From: Chloroflexota bacterium
Lineage (GTDB): Bacteria > Chloroflexota > Ktedonobacteria > Ktedonobacterales > Ktedonobacteraceae
Direction: 5' to 3'
Length of the DNA stretch: 64,000 nt
NCBI GenBank assembly: GCA_902812455.1
Contig: CADDZH010000001.1
Location: 1 to 64,000 of the forward strand
The position numbers were made by a program, and so were the translations under genes. The notes under the pieces are model-generated. The model ran no database searches and had not been told where the DNA came from. It was given only the letters and a program-made list of their open reading frames with translations. Of this stretch, positions 42,915 to 50,980 are shown one piece after another. Positions within the stretch are counted from its first letter, which is position 1. Each line of letters starts with the position of its first letter.

Positions 42915-44165
42915 ATGCTCACCATCAATACCGAGACCGCCCGCCGCTTCATTCTCGGCAAGCAGGGTTTGTGGCCCGGACGGCGCTGGCGAGGCAGCGA
43001 GGGCGCCGAGCAGGCCATGCGCGCCATGGAGTACCTGCAACTCGACCCGCTGCAGATCATTGCGCGCAGCCAGGACATTCAACTGCATAGCCGCGTCCTC
43101 GATTACACGCCTGGCCTGTGGGAAGACCTGGCCTACCAGCAGCGCAAGTTCTTTGACTGGGGTGGCTGGCTGGCTGTCAGGCCAATGGACGAGCTGCCGT
43201 ACTGGCGCGTGGTCATGCGCCGCGAGCGTGATGGCGCCTATGGCGACTCACGCATTCGCCGCATGGCTGTTGAGCACGCCAAGGCGATCGACGAAATGCG
43301 GGCCATCCTGCGCGAGCGCGGCATCGTGAGCAACCGCGACTTCGAGATGGCAAGCCGCACACGCACCCAGAGTTATCGCGGGCGCAAGGACAGCGCGCTG
43401 GCCCTGTATTATTTGTGGTGCACCGGTGAAGTGATGACGCACCATCGCGAGAACTTCGAGCGCGTGTATGCCCTCACGGAAGCAATCGCGCCTGCACATC
43501 TTGTGTGCGAAAGCGACGAGGCCGAGGCGGACCGCTTCTTGATCAAGAAGGATATCAGCTTCTCCGGCCTGTCGCGACCGAGCCGGATCGCCGAATCGTT
43601 TCGCGGGTACGGCGAGTCGGATCGCGCAACAAAGAAGCTGCTCGAGGCGATGGTGGCCGGTGGGGACCTCATTGAGGTGCAGGTGGAGGGCTGGAAACAG
43701 GTGCACTACGCGCTCGGCAGCGACGCTACGGTGCTGCGCGATGTGAGCGCGGGGCGCGTGCCGGCGGCCTGGACGCCGTTAGAGACGACCACGACGGAAG
43801 AGGTCGTCTTCCTCGCACCGCTCGATCCCGTCAGTGCGCGCGGGCGAGCCAAAGTGTTGTTCGGCTTCGACTACGTCTGGGAGGTCTACAAGCCAGAGCA
43901 CCAGCGGCGGTTCGGCTACTACACGTTGCCGGTGTTGTGGGGCGACCGGCTCGTCGCGCGGTTCGACAGCAAACTCGACCGGACGACCAGCACGTTCGTC
44001 ATCCTGGGCTTTTGGCTGGAAGATGAGATCCTTGGCAGCGATGAGGCCTTTGCGGAGGCCCTGGCTCGTGGGTTTGCGCGCTTCGTCAGGTTTCTCGGCG
44101 CGAGCAAGCTGGATGCCACGGCGATTCGCGAGCCGAGGCTCGCGCCAACGCGCCTGCGAATCTGA
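42915..44165 (+). CDS. YcaQ-family winged-helix DNA-glycosylase-like protein
   Basis: A 416-residue protein of the HTH_42 (AlkX/YcaQ) family, whose studied members unhook DNA interstrand crosslinks. The start INTETARRFILGKQGLW and the block AMRAMEYLQLDPLQIIARSQ are typical. The central YRGRKDSALALYYLWCTGEV and the C-terminal FLAPLDPVSARGRAKVLFGFDYVWE-type region (quoted in part) with KPEHQRRFGYYTLPVLWGD are complete. AGGAGGT precedes the ATG. Members also occur in self-resistance clusters for crosslinking natural products; none is evident here, so general repair is more likely. Confidence 0.87.
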   Translation: MLTINTETARRFILGKQGLWPGRRWRGSEGAEQAMRAMEYLQLDPLQIIARSQDIQLHSRVLDYTPGLWEDLAYQQRKFFDWGGWLAVRPMDELPYWRVVMRRERDGAYGDSRIRRMAVEHAKAIDEMRAILRERGIVSNRDFEMASRTRTQSYRGRKDSALALYYLWCTGEVMTHHRENFERVYALTEAIAPAHLVCESDEAEADRFLIKKDISFSGLSRPSRIAESFRGYGESDRATKKLLEAMVAGGDLIEVQVEGWKQVHYALGSDATVLRDVSAGRVPAAWTPLETTTTEEVVFLAPLDPVSARGRAKVLFGFDYVWEVYKPEHQRRFGYYTLPVLWGDRLVARFDSKLDRTTSTFVILGFWLEDEILGSDEAFAEALARGFARFVRFLGASKLDATAIREPRLAPTRLRI

Positions 44166-44205
44166 CCATGCACCGTCTTCCCCAAAGCAGTCTGATGTTT
44201 ACAGG

Positions 44206-44339
44206 GGGTAGGTTTTTTGGGTGAGCGAGGAACGAGGAGGCACGGGGACAAGCACAAGGCCCCTTCCTATCCTCGCCTCCACCCCTTGTCCCTACGGGTA
44301 CGATCCGCTTCCCATGGGGTTTCACGAAAAAACCTACCC
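44206..44339. mobile_element. MITE-like element with 13-bp terminal inverted repeats
   Basis: GGGTAGGTTTTTT (44206-44218) and AAAAAACCTACCC (44327-44339) are perfect inverted repeats framing a GTAGGGGC-family repeat (44245-44298, in reverse orientation). It fills the spacer between two convergent stop codons. An alternative reading is a pair of converging terminators using the T-runs; no target-site duplication was confirmed. Confidence 0.45.
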
Positions 44340-44344
44340 TCAGG

Positions 44345-45190
44345 TTATGCGTATTCCCATTCCATCATCTTTAGCATATTTTGAAGAGATTGAGAAGCGT
44401 GGTGGAACAAGTCAGGGCCGCTAAAGCCCCGGAACTGCCCGGCAGCGGCAAGGTGCGGCTCCAGCGAGAGAAAGCCATCGTAGCCATCCTGTCGCAGGCG
44501 CTGCAAGAGCTCGGGCCAGCGCGCAACTCCCTCGCCAGCCGCCACAACCCTGCCATCAAGGAGAGCATCTTTCACATGCACATAACGCAGCCAGGGACGA
44601 AGCTGCTCGTAGGCATCGGGGTAGGGCACTTGCTCGCACTGGATGAAGTTCGCGGGGTCAAGCACGGCCTGAAAATGCGCATCATCGATGCTTTGCAGCA
44701 GGTCTACGCAGCGAGCAATGGTATCACCATAGATATCCCTCTCATTCTCGTGCAGCAGGGTTACGCCGGCAGCACGCGCCCGCGCAGTCATCTCACGCAG
44801 CCTCGTGAGCACTTCATCGCGCCACGTCGCGGGATCGGGCCTGGCAGGTTGAACGCCTGTAGCAGTGGGAGGATAGAAAGAGAACATGCGAATATATGGC
44901 GTTTGAAACGTGTGCGCCAGCACAATAGCGCGCTCCAGGCGCTGTAACTGCTCATCGAACGGGCTATCGACAGGCACTTTTCCGATGGGGGAACCGATAG
45001 CGGCAACGCCAATACCCTGCTCGTCCAGCGCTTGCTTGATCTGTCTCACTTGCCGATCGCTGAGGTCAAGCACATTGGTATCCCACATGCTACGCAGATC
45101 AAGATAGTGGATATGCTCTCTCTGTAATACCGCAACTTGTACATCAAGGTCGGGCGAAATTTCGTCGGCAAAGGCGGAGAGGTGTATCAT
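44345..45190 (-). CDS. Sugar phosphate isomerase/epimerase (AP endonuclease 2-type TIM barrel)
   Basis: A 281-residue TIM-barrel protein of the xylose-isomerase-like family (PF01261). It starts MIHLSAFADEISPDLDVQVA and has YLDLRSMWDTNVLDL, TLLHENERD, AVLDPANFIQ and YVHVKDA, where the Glu, Asp and His ligands of a divalent metal lie. Substrates in the family range from hydroxypyruvate to inosose and keto-sugars. Its start overlaps the Gfo/Idh stop by four bases, indicating translational coupling; the pair is typical of inositol or rare-sugar catabolic units. AGGAGG is ten bases upstream. It is the last gene of the cluster. Confidence 0.88.
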   Translation of the reverse strand: MIHLSAFADEISPDLDVQVAVLQREHIHYLDLRSMWDTNVLDLSDRQVRQIKQALDEQGIGVAAIGSPIGKVPVDSPFDEQLQRLERAIVLAHTFQTPYIRMFSFYPPTATGVQPARPDPATWRDEVLTRLREMTARARAAGVTLLHENERDIYGDTIARCVDLLQSIDDAHFQAVLDPANFIQCEQVPYPDAYEQLRPWLRYVHVKDALLDGRVVAAGEGVARWPELLQRLRQDGYDGFLSLEPHLAAAGQFRGFSGPDLFHHASQSLQNMLKMMEWEYA

Positions 45191-46266
45191 GAGAGTGTTA
45201 CCTCCTTGTGCGTGTGCGCGGATTCATAGATAGCCAGAATGATCTCGACGGGATGCTTGGCGGCGTAACCGTCGATAATGGGCGTGCCATCCTCTCTGAT
45301 AGCACGAATCATATCGGCGATTTGCACAGCGTGGCCATGAATGGGAACAGCCGCCGGATTCTGCGCTGCGGCCCCACCGCTCTCAATTTTCTCGGCTGCT
45401 CGCATTTGTGTTTTGCCGCTGGCGCCGTAATCTCCCACCTCTCCACGCTCATCCCGTTTGAGATAGAGATAGCTCAGGCTGTCGTTCTCGATGATTGCCG
45501 AGCCTTGATCGCCGTAGATCTCGATGCGCGTCGTCACACCTGGATAGGCCCCCGTTGTGGCGGAAATTGTCCCCAGCGCGCCATTAGCGAAGCGCAACAC
45601 AGCGACGGCTACGTCTTCCGTCTCCATACGATGAACGAGCGTATCAGTGTAGGCATAGACGCTCTTGACCGGCCCCATCATCCATTGCAGCAGGTCGATG
45701 GAGTGGATAGATTGGTTCATCAGCACGCCTCCGCCGTCGAGCTTCCAGGTGCCGCGCCACGCCCCGCTGTCATAGTAGGCCTGCGAGCGCCACCAGGGGA
45801 TTATGGCATTGCCGAGCACCAGCCTGCCAAAAGCTCCCTCTTCCACCAGCTTGTGAACCTCTTGAGAGGCAGGATCAAAGCGATGCTGGCTGATCACGGC
45901 CAGCTTCACGCCTGTTTCCTGCTGCACGCGCAGCATCTCTTCAATCGCATCGTGGGTGATCTCCATAGGCTTCTCCACGATCACATGCTTGCCTGCACGC
46001 ATGGCCTGGCACGCCAGCTCCCCGTGCAGGCCGCTAGGGGCACAAATGTTGACCACATCCACTTGCTCACGCGCCAGCATGTCCTGCAGATCGCTATATG
46101 CCCTGGCGTCGTACTGGCTGGCAAGCTTCTGCGCCCTCTCAAGATCGATATCGACTACTGCCACAAGCTGCGCATCAGGCACGCTCTCAATAGCCTCGGC
46201 ATGCATAGGGCCGATAACGCCACAGCCAACTATGGCAAAACGTACTTTTTCGGGCATATTTTTCAT
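45187..46266 (-). CDS. Gfo/Idh/MocA-family oxidoreductase
   Basis: A 359-residue NAD(P)-dependent sugar dehydrogenase-type protein. The N-terminal Rossmann fold has FAIVGCGVIGPMHAEAI (about residues 8-24) and CAPSGLHGELA. The conserved HVIVEKPMEI near 98 carries the catalytic-site Lys. The C-terminal domain includes GGGVLMNQSIHSIDLLQWMM with the usual His. Family members oxidise inositol, glucose or other sugars, or serve as hexosyl epimerising enzymes. It starts two bases after the isomerase-like gene ends and overlaps the next gene, so it is an integral part of the catabolic operon. Confidence 0.92.
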   Translation of the reverse strand: MKNMPEKVRFAIVGCGVIGPMHAEAIESVPDAQLVAVVDIDLERAQKLASQYDARAYSDLQDMLAREQVDVVNICAPSGLHGELACQAMRAGKHVIVEKPMEITHDAIEEMLRVQQETGVKLAVISQHRFDPASQEVHKLVEEGAFGRLVLGNAIIPWWRSQAYYDSGAWRGTWKLDGGGVLMNQSIHSIDLLQWMMGPVKSVYAYTDTLVHRMETEDVAVAVLRFANGALGTISATTGAYPGVTTRIEIYGDQGSAIIENDSLSYLYLKRDERGEVGDYGASGKTQMRAAEKIESGGAAAQNPAAVPIHGHAVQIADMIRAIREDGTPIIDGYAAKHPVEIILAIYESAHTHKEVTLS

Positions 46267-46268
46267 AT

Positions 46269-48104
46269 TTAAACCTTGCTTAAATATTCGTAGGCCTCGT
46301 GATAAAAATGCCTTAATCTCTCTTCAACCTCTTGGAAAGGCCCATCCACGATCAGCAGAAAGCAGGGCCGCCCCTGCTCGAGCATAGTCTGCCACGTGCT
46401 CACAGCCTGGGCACACAGAAAGGTATCGGTGTAGGTACCAATGATGCTCTCTTCGTGCACGCGAGCGAGAAGACGCAGGCTCACAAGGTTGGCTGGCCCA
46501 TCCATCTCGCTTTGCTCTGTCGAGTGGTAGGCGGCGGGAGCGTGGCGCAGCTTCACCGGGATGCCGAGCAGTTCATTCCCTAGTGTATGCGCAAATCCCT
46601 GTATCATCGATGCCGTGCTGGTGGCAAACTCACCATTGAGCGTGATATCAAGATAAGGAGTTTTGAGCTGCTCATTTCCTGGCGAGGCGAAGCGCTGTAA
46701 TTCCTTTGCGAAGACGATGGCCGGCGACGCCTGCACGTCCACAGCCTGTGGAGCAAGCAGCGTTAAACCGTTTTCCCTTGCACTCGCTGTCCAGCGCTCC
46801 ACGACATCTAAGGGATCGGATTGCAGCCGCAGGATACGCGCTCGCGCCTTGTAGTTCTCGACGGCGGGCTGGCCGGCAAAGGTGATGCCGTGCAGGTAGC
46901 CATAGAGGGCCATGCTCAATTGCCAGCCGAGGAAACTGGTCGCCAGCGCGGCCAGCCTGTCGAAGGGGTTCTGGCTTGCCAGGTAGGGCTGGTGCAGCAG
47001 ATAATAGTGCTCTGCTTGCGGAGCAGCATTGACCTTTTCCGCCTGCCCTCCCTCAAGAGTAGTGGCGACGCGCACGTGCAGAGTGCCACTTTCAGAGTAG
47101 GCGGGGGCGAGCGAGTTGAGCGGCTGTTCGTCAAAGACCACGATGCCCTTGCCGCCTTTGCCCAGGCTCTCCTCCATCAGTTGCTCGATCCACTGCACCA
47201 GTGACGACCAGCCCTCGGGCATCTCTAATAGCAAACAGCAGGAGCCATCTGTACTGGCATCGCTTAAGGCGGCAGCCAGTTGCACAAATGGGTGCTCTGC
47301 AGGATGCTCGTTTGCCAGTGCGAGGTTGTATGTTTGCCATGCCTGTTGCAGCAGAGCACGCAATAGCCCGGGCTTGCCAGATAGATGTGTGAGATAGAGA
47401 GCGGCGGGAAGCAGGAAGACGCGCGTTGTAGGAGCGCTCATGCGGCCACCAGTACCTATGCCACCATCTAACTGCAATGGGCGGCCCGGTATCTGGTGCT
47501 CCTGCGCAAATGCATCGAGATAGGAGCCGGGAAGGGCCATGACGAGTAAATGCTCTGCCGGTCGCAGCCCGGCCGCTTCGAGCAACTCAGTACACCATTG
47601 CAGGTGGGTGATCGGCTCCTCAGAAGTCATGCCCATGGCTACGCCGATCATCATCACATCGTTGAATAGGGCACGCAAGAACGCAGATTCTGTGAGTTCG
47701 CCTTCACCTGGCAGCGGTATCTGCTTAACCTGGACTAGCCTGCGCACAATCCGATTGAGAGCAGCAGGATCGGTGCTGTCCAGGGGATAAATAGCCATAT
47801 GCCCGTTCTCGTACTCGTTGCAAAAACCCAGCCCGGTAAAGACGCGCGCAGCCATAACCGAGCCGCCCATACCCGCCCAGATGATGTGTCGTATGCCGCG
47901 ATCCCAGATATCCCGCGCCTCCTCTTCCACTGCTTCCAGCCTCGCATCATCTGCAAGCAGCCGCGCTACGCCCTCAACCCAGTCCAGCTTAGGGAGGCCA
48001 TCCTCGCTGCCGAGGACAGCCATCAACCCATCTCGACGGCGTAGTTGGCCGATGGCGTCTTCGTTAATCAATTTTTGAAGGGCTGGGGAATTTTCTCTTT
48101 GCAT
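46269..48104 (-). CDS. SIS-type phosphoglucose-isomerase-like protein
   Basis: A protein of about 611 residues related to glucose-6-phosphate isomerase but divergent. The region HIIWAGMGGSVMAARVFTG near residue 75 resembles the first phosphosugar-binding SIS block, and MGMTSEEPITHL and GIGTGGRMSAPT follow. The catalytic residues of classical Pgi could not be assigned with confidence. Tandem SIS-like units and long length resemble the isomerase half of transaldolase/isomerase fusions. ATG 48104 is used, but a TTG at 48110 has the better-spaced AGGAAG. It sits in the cluster just before the Gfo/Idh gene and probably isomerises a phosphorylated sugar. Confidence 0.72.
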   Translation of the reverse strand: MQRENSPALQKLINEDAIGQLRRRDGLMAVLGSEDGLPKLDWVEGVARLLADDARLEAVEEEARDIWDRGIRHIIWAGMGGSVMAARVFTGLGFCNEYENGHMAIYPLDSTDPAALNRIVRRLVQVKQIPLPGEGELTESAFLRALFNDVMMIGVAMGMTSEEPITHLQWCTELLEAAGLRPAEHLLVMALPGSYLDAFAQEHQIPGRPLQLDGGIGTGGRMSAPTTRVFLLPAALYLTHLSGKPGLLRALLQQAWQTYNLALANEHPAEHPFVQLAAALSDASTDGSCCLLLEMPEGWSSLVQWIEQLMEESLGKGGKGIVVFDEQPLNSLAPAYSESGTLHVRVATTLEGGQAEKVNAAPQAEHYYLLHQPYLASQNPFDRLAALATSFLGWQLSMALYGYLHGITFAGQPAVENYKARARILRLQSDPLDVVERWTASARENGLTLLAPQAVDVQASPAIVFAKELQRFASPGNEQLKTPYLDITLNGEFATSTASMIQGFAHTLGNELLGIPVKLRHAPAAYHSTEQSEMDGPANLVSLRLLARVHEESIIGTYTDTFLCAQAVSTWQTMLEQGRPCFLLIVDGPFQEVEERLRHFYHEAYEYLSKV

Positions 48105-48167
48105 GATCAAACATTCTTCCTCTCAATGTAAATTACCTATGCAGATGAGCAACATCATCTGGCCAGC

Positions 48168-48213
48168 CGTAGGTTCCCGATTGATCCTGGAACCCTATTG
48201 ATCGCGTCCCGTG
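48168..48213. repeat. GATTGATC interspersed repeat, variant copy
   Basis: Reads CGTAGGTTCCCGATTGATCC and continues TGGAACCC, nearly the same as 2699-2730. Confidence 0.5.
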
Positions 48214-48260
48214 CCGGTGATGAAATTTGACGATCAAGATCAGCAATACTCGAAAGCCTG

Positions 48261-48325
48261 ACGGGCGACCATAAAGGCCCACCACCCCGCTCCGCATCCA
48301 CCCTTGCCCCTACTATATACGATTC
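48261..48325 (-). repeat. GTAGGGGC-type repeat, inverted copy
   Basis: In reverse orientation (ending TTGCCCCTACTATATACG on the plus strand). Its GACGGGCGACCATAAAGG arm, extended to 24 bases, is a perfect reverse complement of part of the copy at 48436-48540. Confidence 0.65.
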
Positions 48326-48435
48326 ATCCCTAAGCATGGTGCGTCTCTGGAAACGATTGGAATATGCCCACAAATAGTTGTTCCTCCATGAGGAAGGCCT
48401 TCTACACTGTACATATGGAGCGGCATGGCGTATAT

Positions 48436-48540
48436 CGTAGGGGCGAGCGGGGTTGGGCGGTTGCGAGGTGGGCCTTTATGGTCGCCCGTCCGTTTCCCCC
48501 ATCCCTGGACTTGCGCTTGCCCTGGCTGGTTACCCTCCTA
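48436..48540 (+). repeat. GTAGGGGC-type repeat, direct copy
   Basis: Starts CGTAGGGGCGAGCGGGGTTG and ends near TTGCGCTTGCCCTGG, running into the end of the LarA-like gene. Together with the inverted copy it fills the 48105-48529 gap; no gene is seen there. Confidence 0.65.
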
Positions 48541-49795
48541 TGTCTTTAGCACGATACAGCATCTCTCCTGCGTCGCGTGCCAGCAATATCCCATCCTGCT
48601 CGCGTCCCTCCCATGCTCGCAGATCGATATCTCGGTAGTCAGCATAGCCCAGGTTGACGCGGCGGCAGCGCTCCTCCGGAATGCGGGTAGCCAGCGTTAC
48701 CTGGATGCGAGGAGATTCGATACCGCTAGCGGCGTCATAGGTGCCCATGCCTTTGACATGTGTGCTGTGGGCCAGGATAGTGCCCGGCACATTTTTGAAA
48801 CGATCCCACTGCTTGAGGAAGTAATCGCGCACGTGATAGCCAACCTGGTCTATGAGCTTACCATGCGTATACGATATCTCGCTGATATGAGGCGCGTAGA
48901 TGATCACCTCTCCGCCGTCAGCGATAGCCGGCTCCGTCTTGTACATGGCCTTGGCCCCAGTCCATAGGTCATCGTAGATAGGCGAGGCCATAGAGAGCAC
49001 GCGGCGGTAGGGGCGCTCAACGAATACAATATCAAGCTGCGCGGAGAGATCGGCAGCCTTGCTCCACGCCTCCTCGTATGACCCGATATAGAGACCGTGC
49101 AGGTTGTGGCCTTTGTGTACCAGGGCCATGCAGAGGATCGGAACATTGACAAACTGCGCGGCCCGGTGAATAATGCGGCGCACCGGCGTATCTTTGATGC
49201 CAACGGTGTGCATACTGGTGACGAGCGCACCCAACCAGTGCGTAAAATTGATGATATCGGAACCTGCAATGCCAGGGAAGAGATACTTGGCTCCGCCAGA
49301 AAAGCCGGCCACTTCGTGCGGAAAGACCGGCCCCACAATGATCAAGTGATCATAGTCAAAGATCATGCGATTAAGCGTGACAGGCACATCACCGGCCAGG
49401 AGGCCACCGGTGAGGTGAGCAGCTTCGTTACGCGATATGACGCCTATCGTTTGAAGCGCACCAGGCTGCGACCAGTGGTGATTGAAGATCTGCACATTGG
49501 GATAGCTAGCAGCTCGCTCCGGGGCAGGCACGCCTACCAGCCCGTCAATCGACTCTTCAGGCATGGGTGGATGCGTGCCGAGAGCGATCAGGTAATCCAG
49601 GCGGGTCACGCGCCTTCCAAGTTGTTCGTACAGCAGGCGAAAGAAGAGCGGGATCGGTGCAGTACGCGTCCCATCCGGGATAATGACCAGCACGCGCTTG
49701 CCATCGACTGACAACTGATCACACGCCTGCGCAACCAGTTGTCGCACGTCTTCTGATGATAGTATGTTTGTTGTTGAGCCTTTTCCCAGGAACAT
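48530..49795 (-). CDS. LarA-like (nickel-pincer nucleotide) racemase/epimerase
   Basis: A 421-residue member of the lactate racemase superfamily (DUF2088). These enzymes racemise or epimerise alpha-hydroxy acids using a covalently bound nickel-pincer nucleotide. The key block GPVFPHEVAGFSGGAKYLFP near residue 160 includes the His and the GGAK lysine that attaches the cofactor; TPDGTRTAP-like IIPDGTRTAPIPL and NHHWSQPGALQTIG precede it. No larB, larC or larE cofactor genes lie in the window. It begins 13 bases after the SDR gene ends. The neighbours suggest a sugar-acid rather than lactate substrate (inference). Confidence 0.85.
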   Translation of the reverse strand: MFLGKGSTTNILSSEDVRQLVAQACDQLSVDGKRVLVIIPDGTRTAPIPLFFRLLYEQLGRRVTRLDYLIALGTHPPMPEESIDGLVGVPAPERAASYPNVQIFNHHWSQPGALQTIGVISRNEAAHLTGGLLAGDVPVTLNRMIFDYDHLIIVGPVFPHEVAGFSGGAKYLFPGIAGSDIINFTHWLGALVTSMHTVGIKDTPVRRIIHRAAQFVNVPILCMALVHKGHNLHGLYIGSYEEAWSKAADLSAQLDIVFVERPYRRVLSMASPIYDDLWTGAKAMYKTEPAIADGGEVIIYAPHISEISYTHGKLIDQVGYHVRDYFLKQWDRFKNVPGTILAHSTHVKGMGTYDAASGIESPRIQVTLATRIPEERCRRVNLGYADYRDIDLRAWEGREQDGILLARDAGEMLYRAKDIGG

Positions 49796-49808
49796 GCAAT
49801 ATCAACCC

Positions 49809-50636
49809 TTACACGCCACTAAATGCCGAAAATCCTCCATCAACCGGGACGACCACACCTGTTACAAAGGCGGAAGCTGGACTGACCAGCCAGAGCAGTG
49901 TCCCTACCAGGTCCTCCGGCTGGCCCAGACGACTTGCAGGCGTATGACTCAAAATAGCCTGGCCGCGCGGAGTCAATCCTCCACTCTCAGCATCGGTGAG
50001 CAAATAGCGATTCTGTTCTGTCATGAAAAAACCAGGGGCAATGGCGTTGACGCGAATGCCCGGGCTATACTCCTGGGCCATATGCACGGCCAGCCACTGG
50101 GTAAAGTTGGCTACAGCAGCTTTTGCCGCGCTGTAGATAGGGATGCGAGTCAAAGGACGCAGCGCGTTCATTGAGGCAATATTGACGATGCAGCCTTGTC
50201 CTCGCTCTGCCATGTCCCGCCCAAAGACCTGGCAGCTCAAGAAGGTTCCTGTAAAATTCAGGTCAAAGACTGCTTCCGCCGCCTGCATATCCAGATCAAA
50301 GAAAGAGCGCCCTCCAGAAGTGGTCGCAAGCGGGTGATTTCCTCCCGCCGCGTTGACCAGAACATCCACAGGGCCAAAGGCCTGCGTAACCTGCTCGCGT
50401 GTTCGCTCCAGAGCAGCACGATCGCGCACATCGCAGGCAATGCCGATAGCCTGCCCACCATTTGACTTGATCGCCTCGGCGACTTTGCCAGCTTTCTCGG
50501 CGTGCTGGCCAAGCACAGCCACAAGCGCACCTGCCCTGGCAAGCGCTTCAGCCATAGCCCTGCCAAGCTCTCCGCTGCCTCCGGTGATCACAGCCGTTTG
50601 CCCATGTATATTGAAGAGTTCTTGCACGTTCTTCAT
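49809..50636 (-). CDS. Short-chain dehydrogenase (gluconate 5-dehydrogenase / KduD-like)
   Basis: A 275-residue classical SDR. The cofactor loop is VITGGSGELGRAMAEAL (about residues 14-30), followed by NAAGGNHP, the catalytic Ser-Tyr-Lys in VNIASMNALRPL and IPIYSAAKAAV, and GVVVPVDGGFSAF at the C-terminus. It begins with NVQELFNIHGQTAVITGG, a pattern common in gluconate, fructuronate-type or 2-deoxy-gluconate dehydrogenases. The ATG at 50636 is used because the longer open frame has no homology-like sequence; a ribosome-binding site is not obvious. It is the first gene of the catabolic cluster, next to the LarA-like gene. Confidence 0.87.
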   Translation of the reverse strand: MKNVQELFNIHGQTAVITGGSGELGRAMAEALARAGALVAVLGQHAEKAGKVAEAIKSNGGQAIGIACDVRDRAALERTREQVTQAFGPVDVLVNAAGGNHPLATTSGGRSFFDLDMQAAEAVFDLNFTGTFLSCQVFGRDMAERGQGCIVNIASMNALRPLTRIPIYSAAKAAVANFTQWLAVHMAQEYSPGIRVNAIAPGFFMTEQNRYLLTDAESGGLTPRGQAILSHTPASRLGQPEDLVGTLLWLVSPASAFVTGVVVPVDGGFSAFSGV

Positions 50637-50750
50637 ACGAGTAAACCATACGCACCATTGATCAAGGTTGTCAAGCCTCGCAGCGTAACCGTAGGCATTT
50701 GGAGATAAGCATGGGCAGCGCTTCCTGTGGAACAGTGAGCACGTCAACAC

Positions 50751-50897
50751 ATGTCATGCTGAGCGAGTGAGCCGAAGCAATGTCATCCTGAACGCAGCGA
50801 AGGACCTAACGCAGTGAAGGGGAAGCATCCGATGCCCATTGACAGAGATGCTTCGCGGAGTTTCCCCTGAGCGAAGCGAATGGGCTCAGCATGACAT
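50751..50897. repeat. CTGAGCG-type palindromic repeat, large complex copy
   Basis: Begins ATGTCATGCTGAGCGAGTGA and ends GGGCTCAGCATGACAT; the termini are perfect inverted repeats. Inside are further arms (GTCATCCTGAACGCAGCG and CCCTGAGCGAAGCGAATG). It occupies the spacer upstream of the SDR gene. No gene was seen in 50637-50980. Confidence 0.8.
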
Positions 50898-50980
50898 ATC
50901 CGGGCTGTTCTGCTGATTGAAGAACTATCAGCTTCCTTTGAACCATGCCTTAATATACAAGTCCGGCCAATAAAGGGCAG

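Noticed and set aside
45208..46272. 354-codon open frame opposite the Gfo/Idh gene
   Set aside because: Antisense shadow of a clear oxidoreductase; His/Arg/Leu-rich translation typical of GC-biased shadows.
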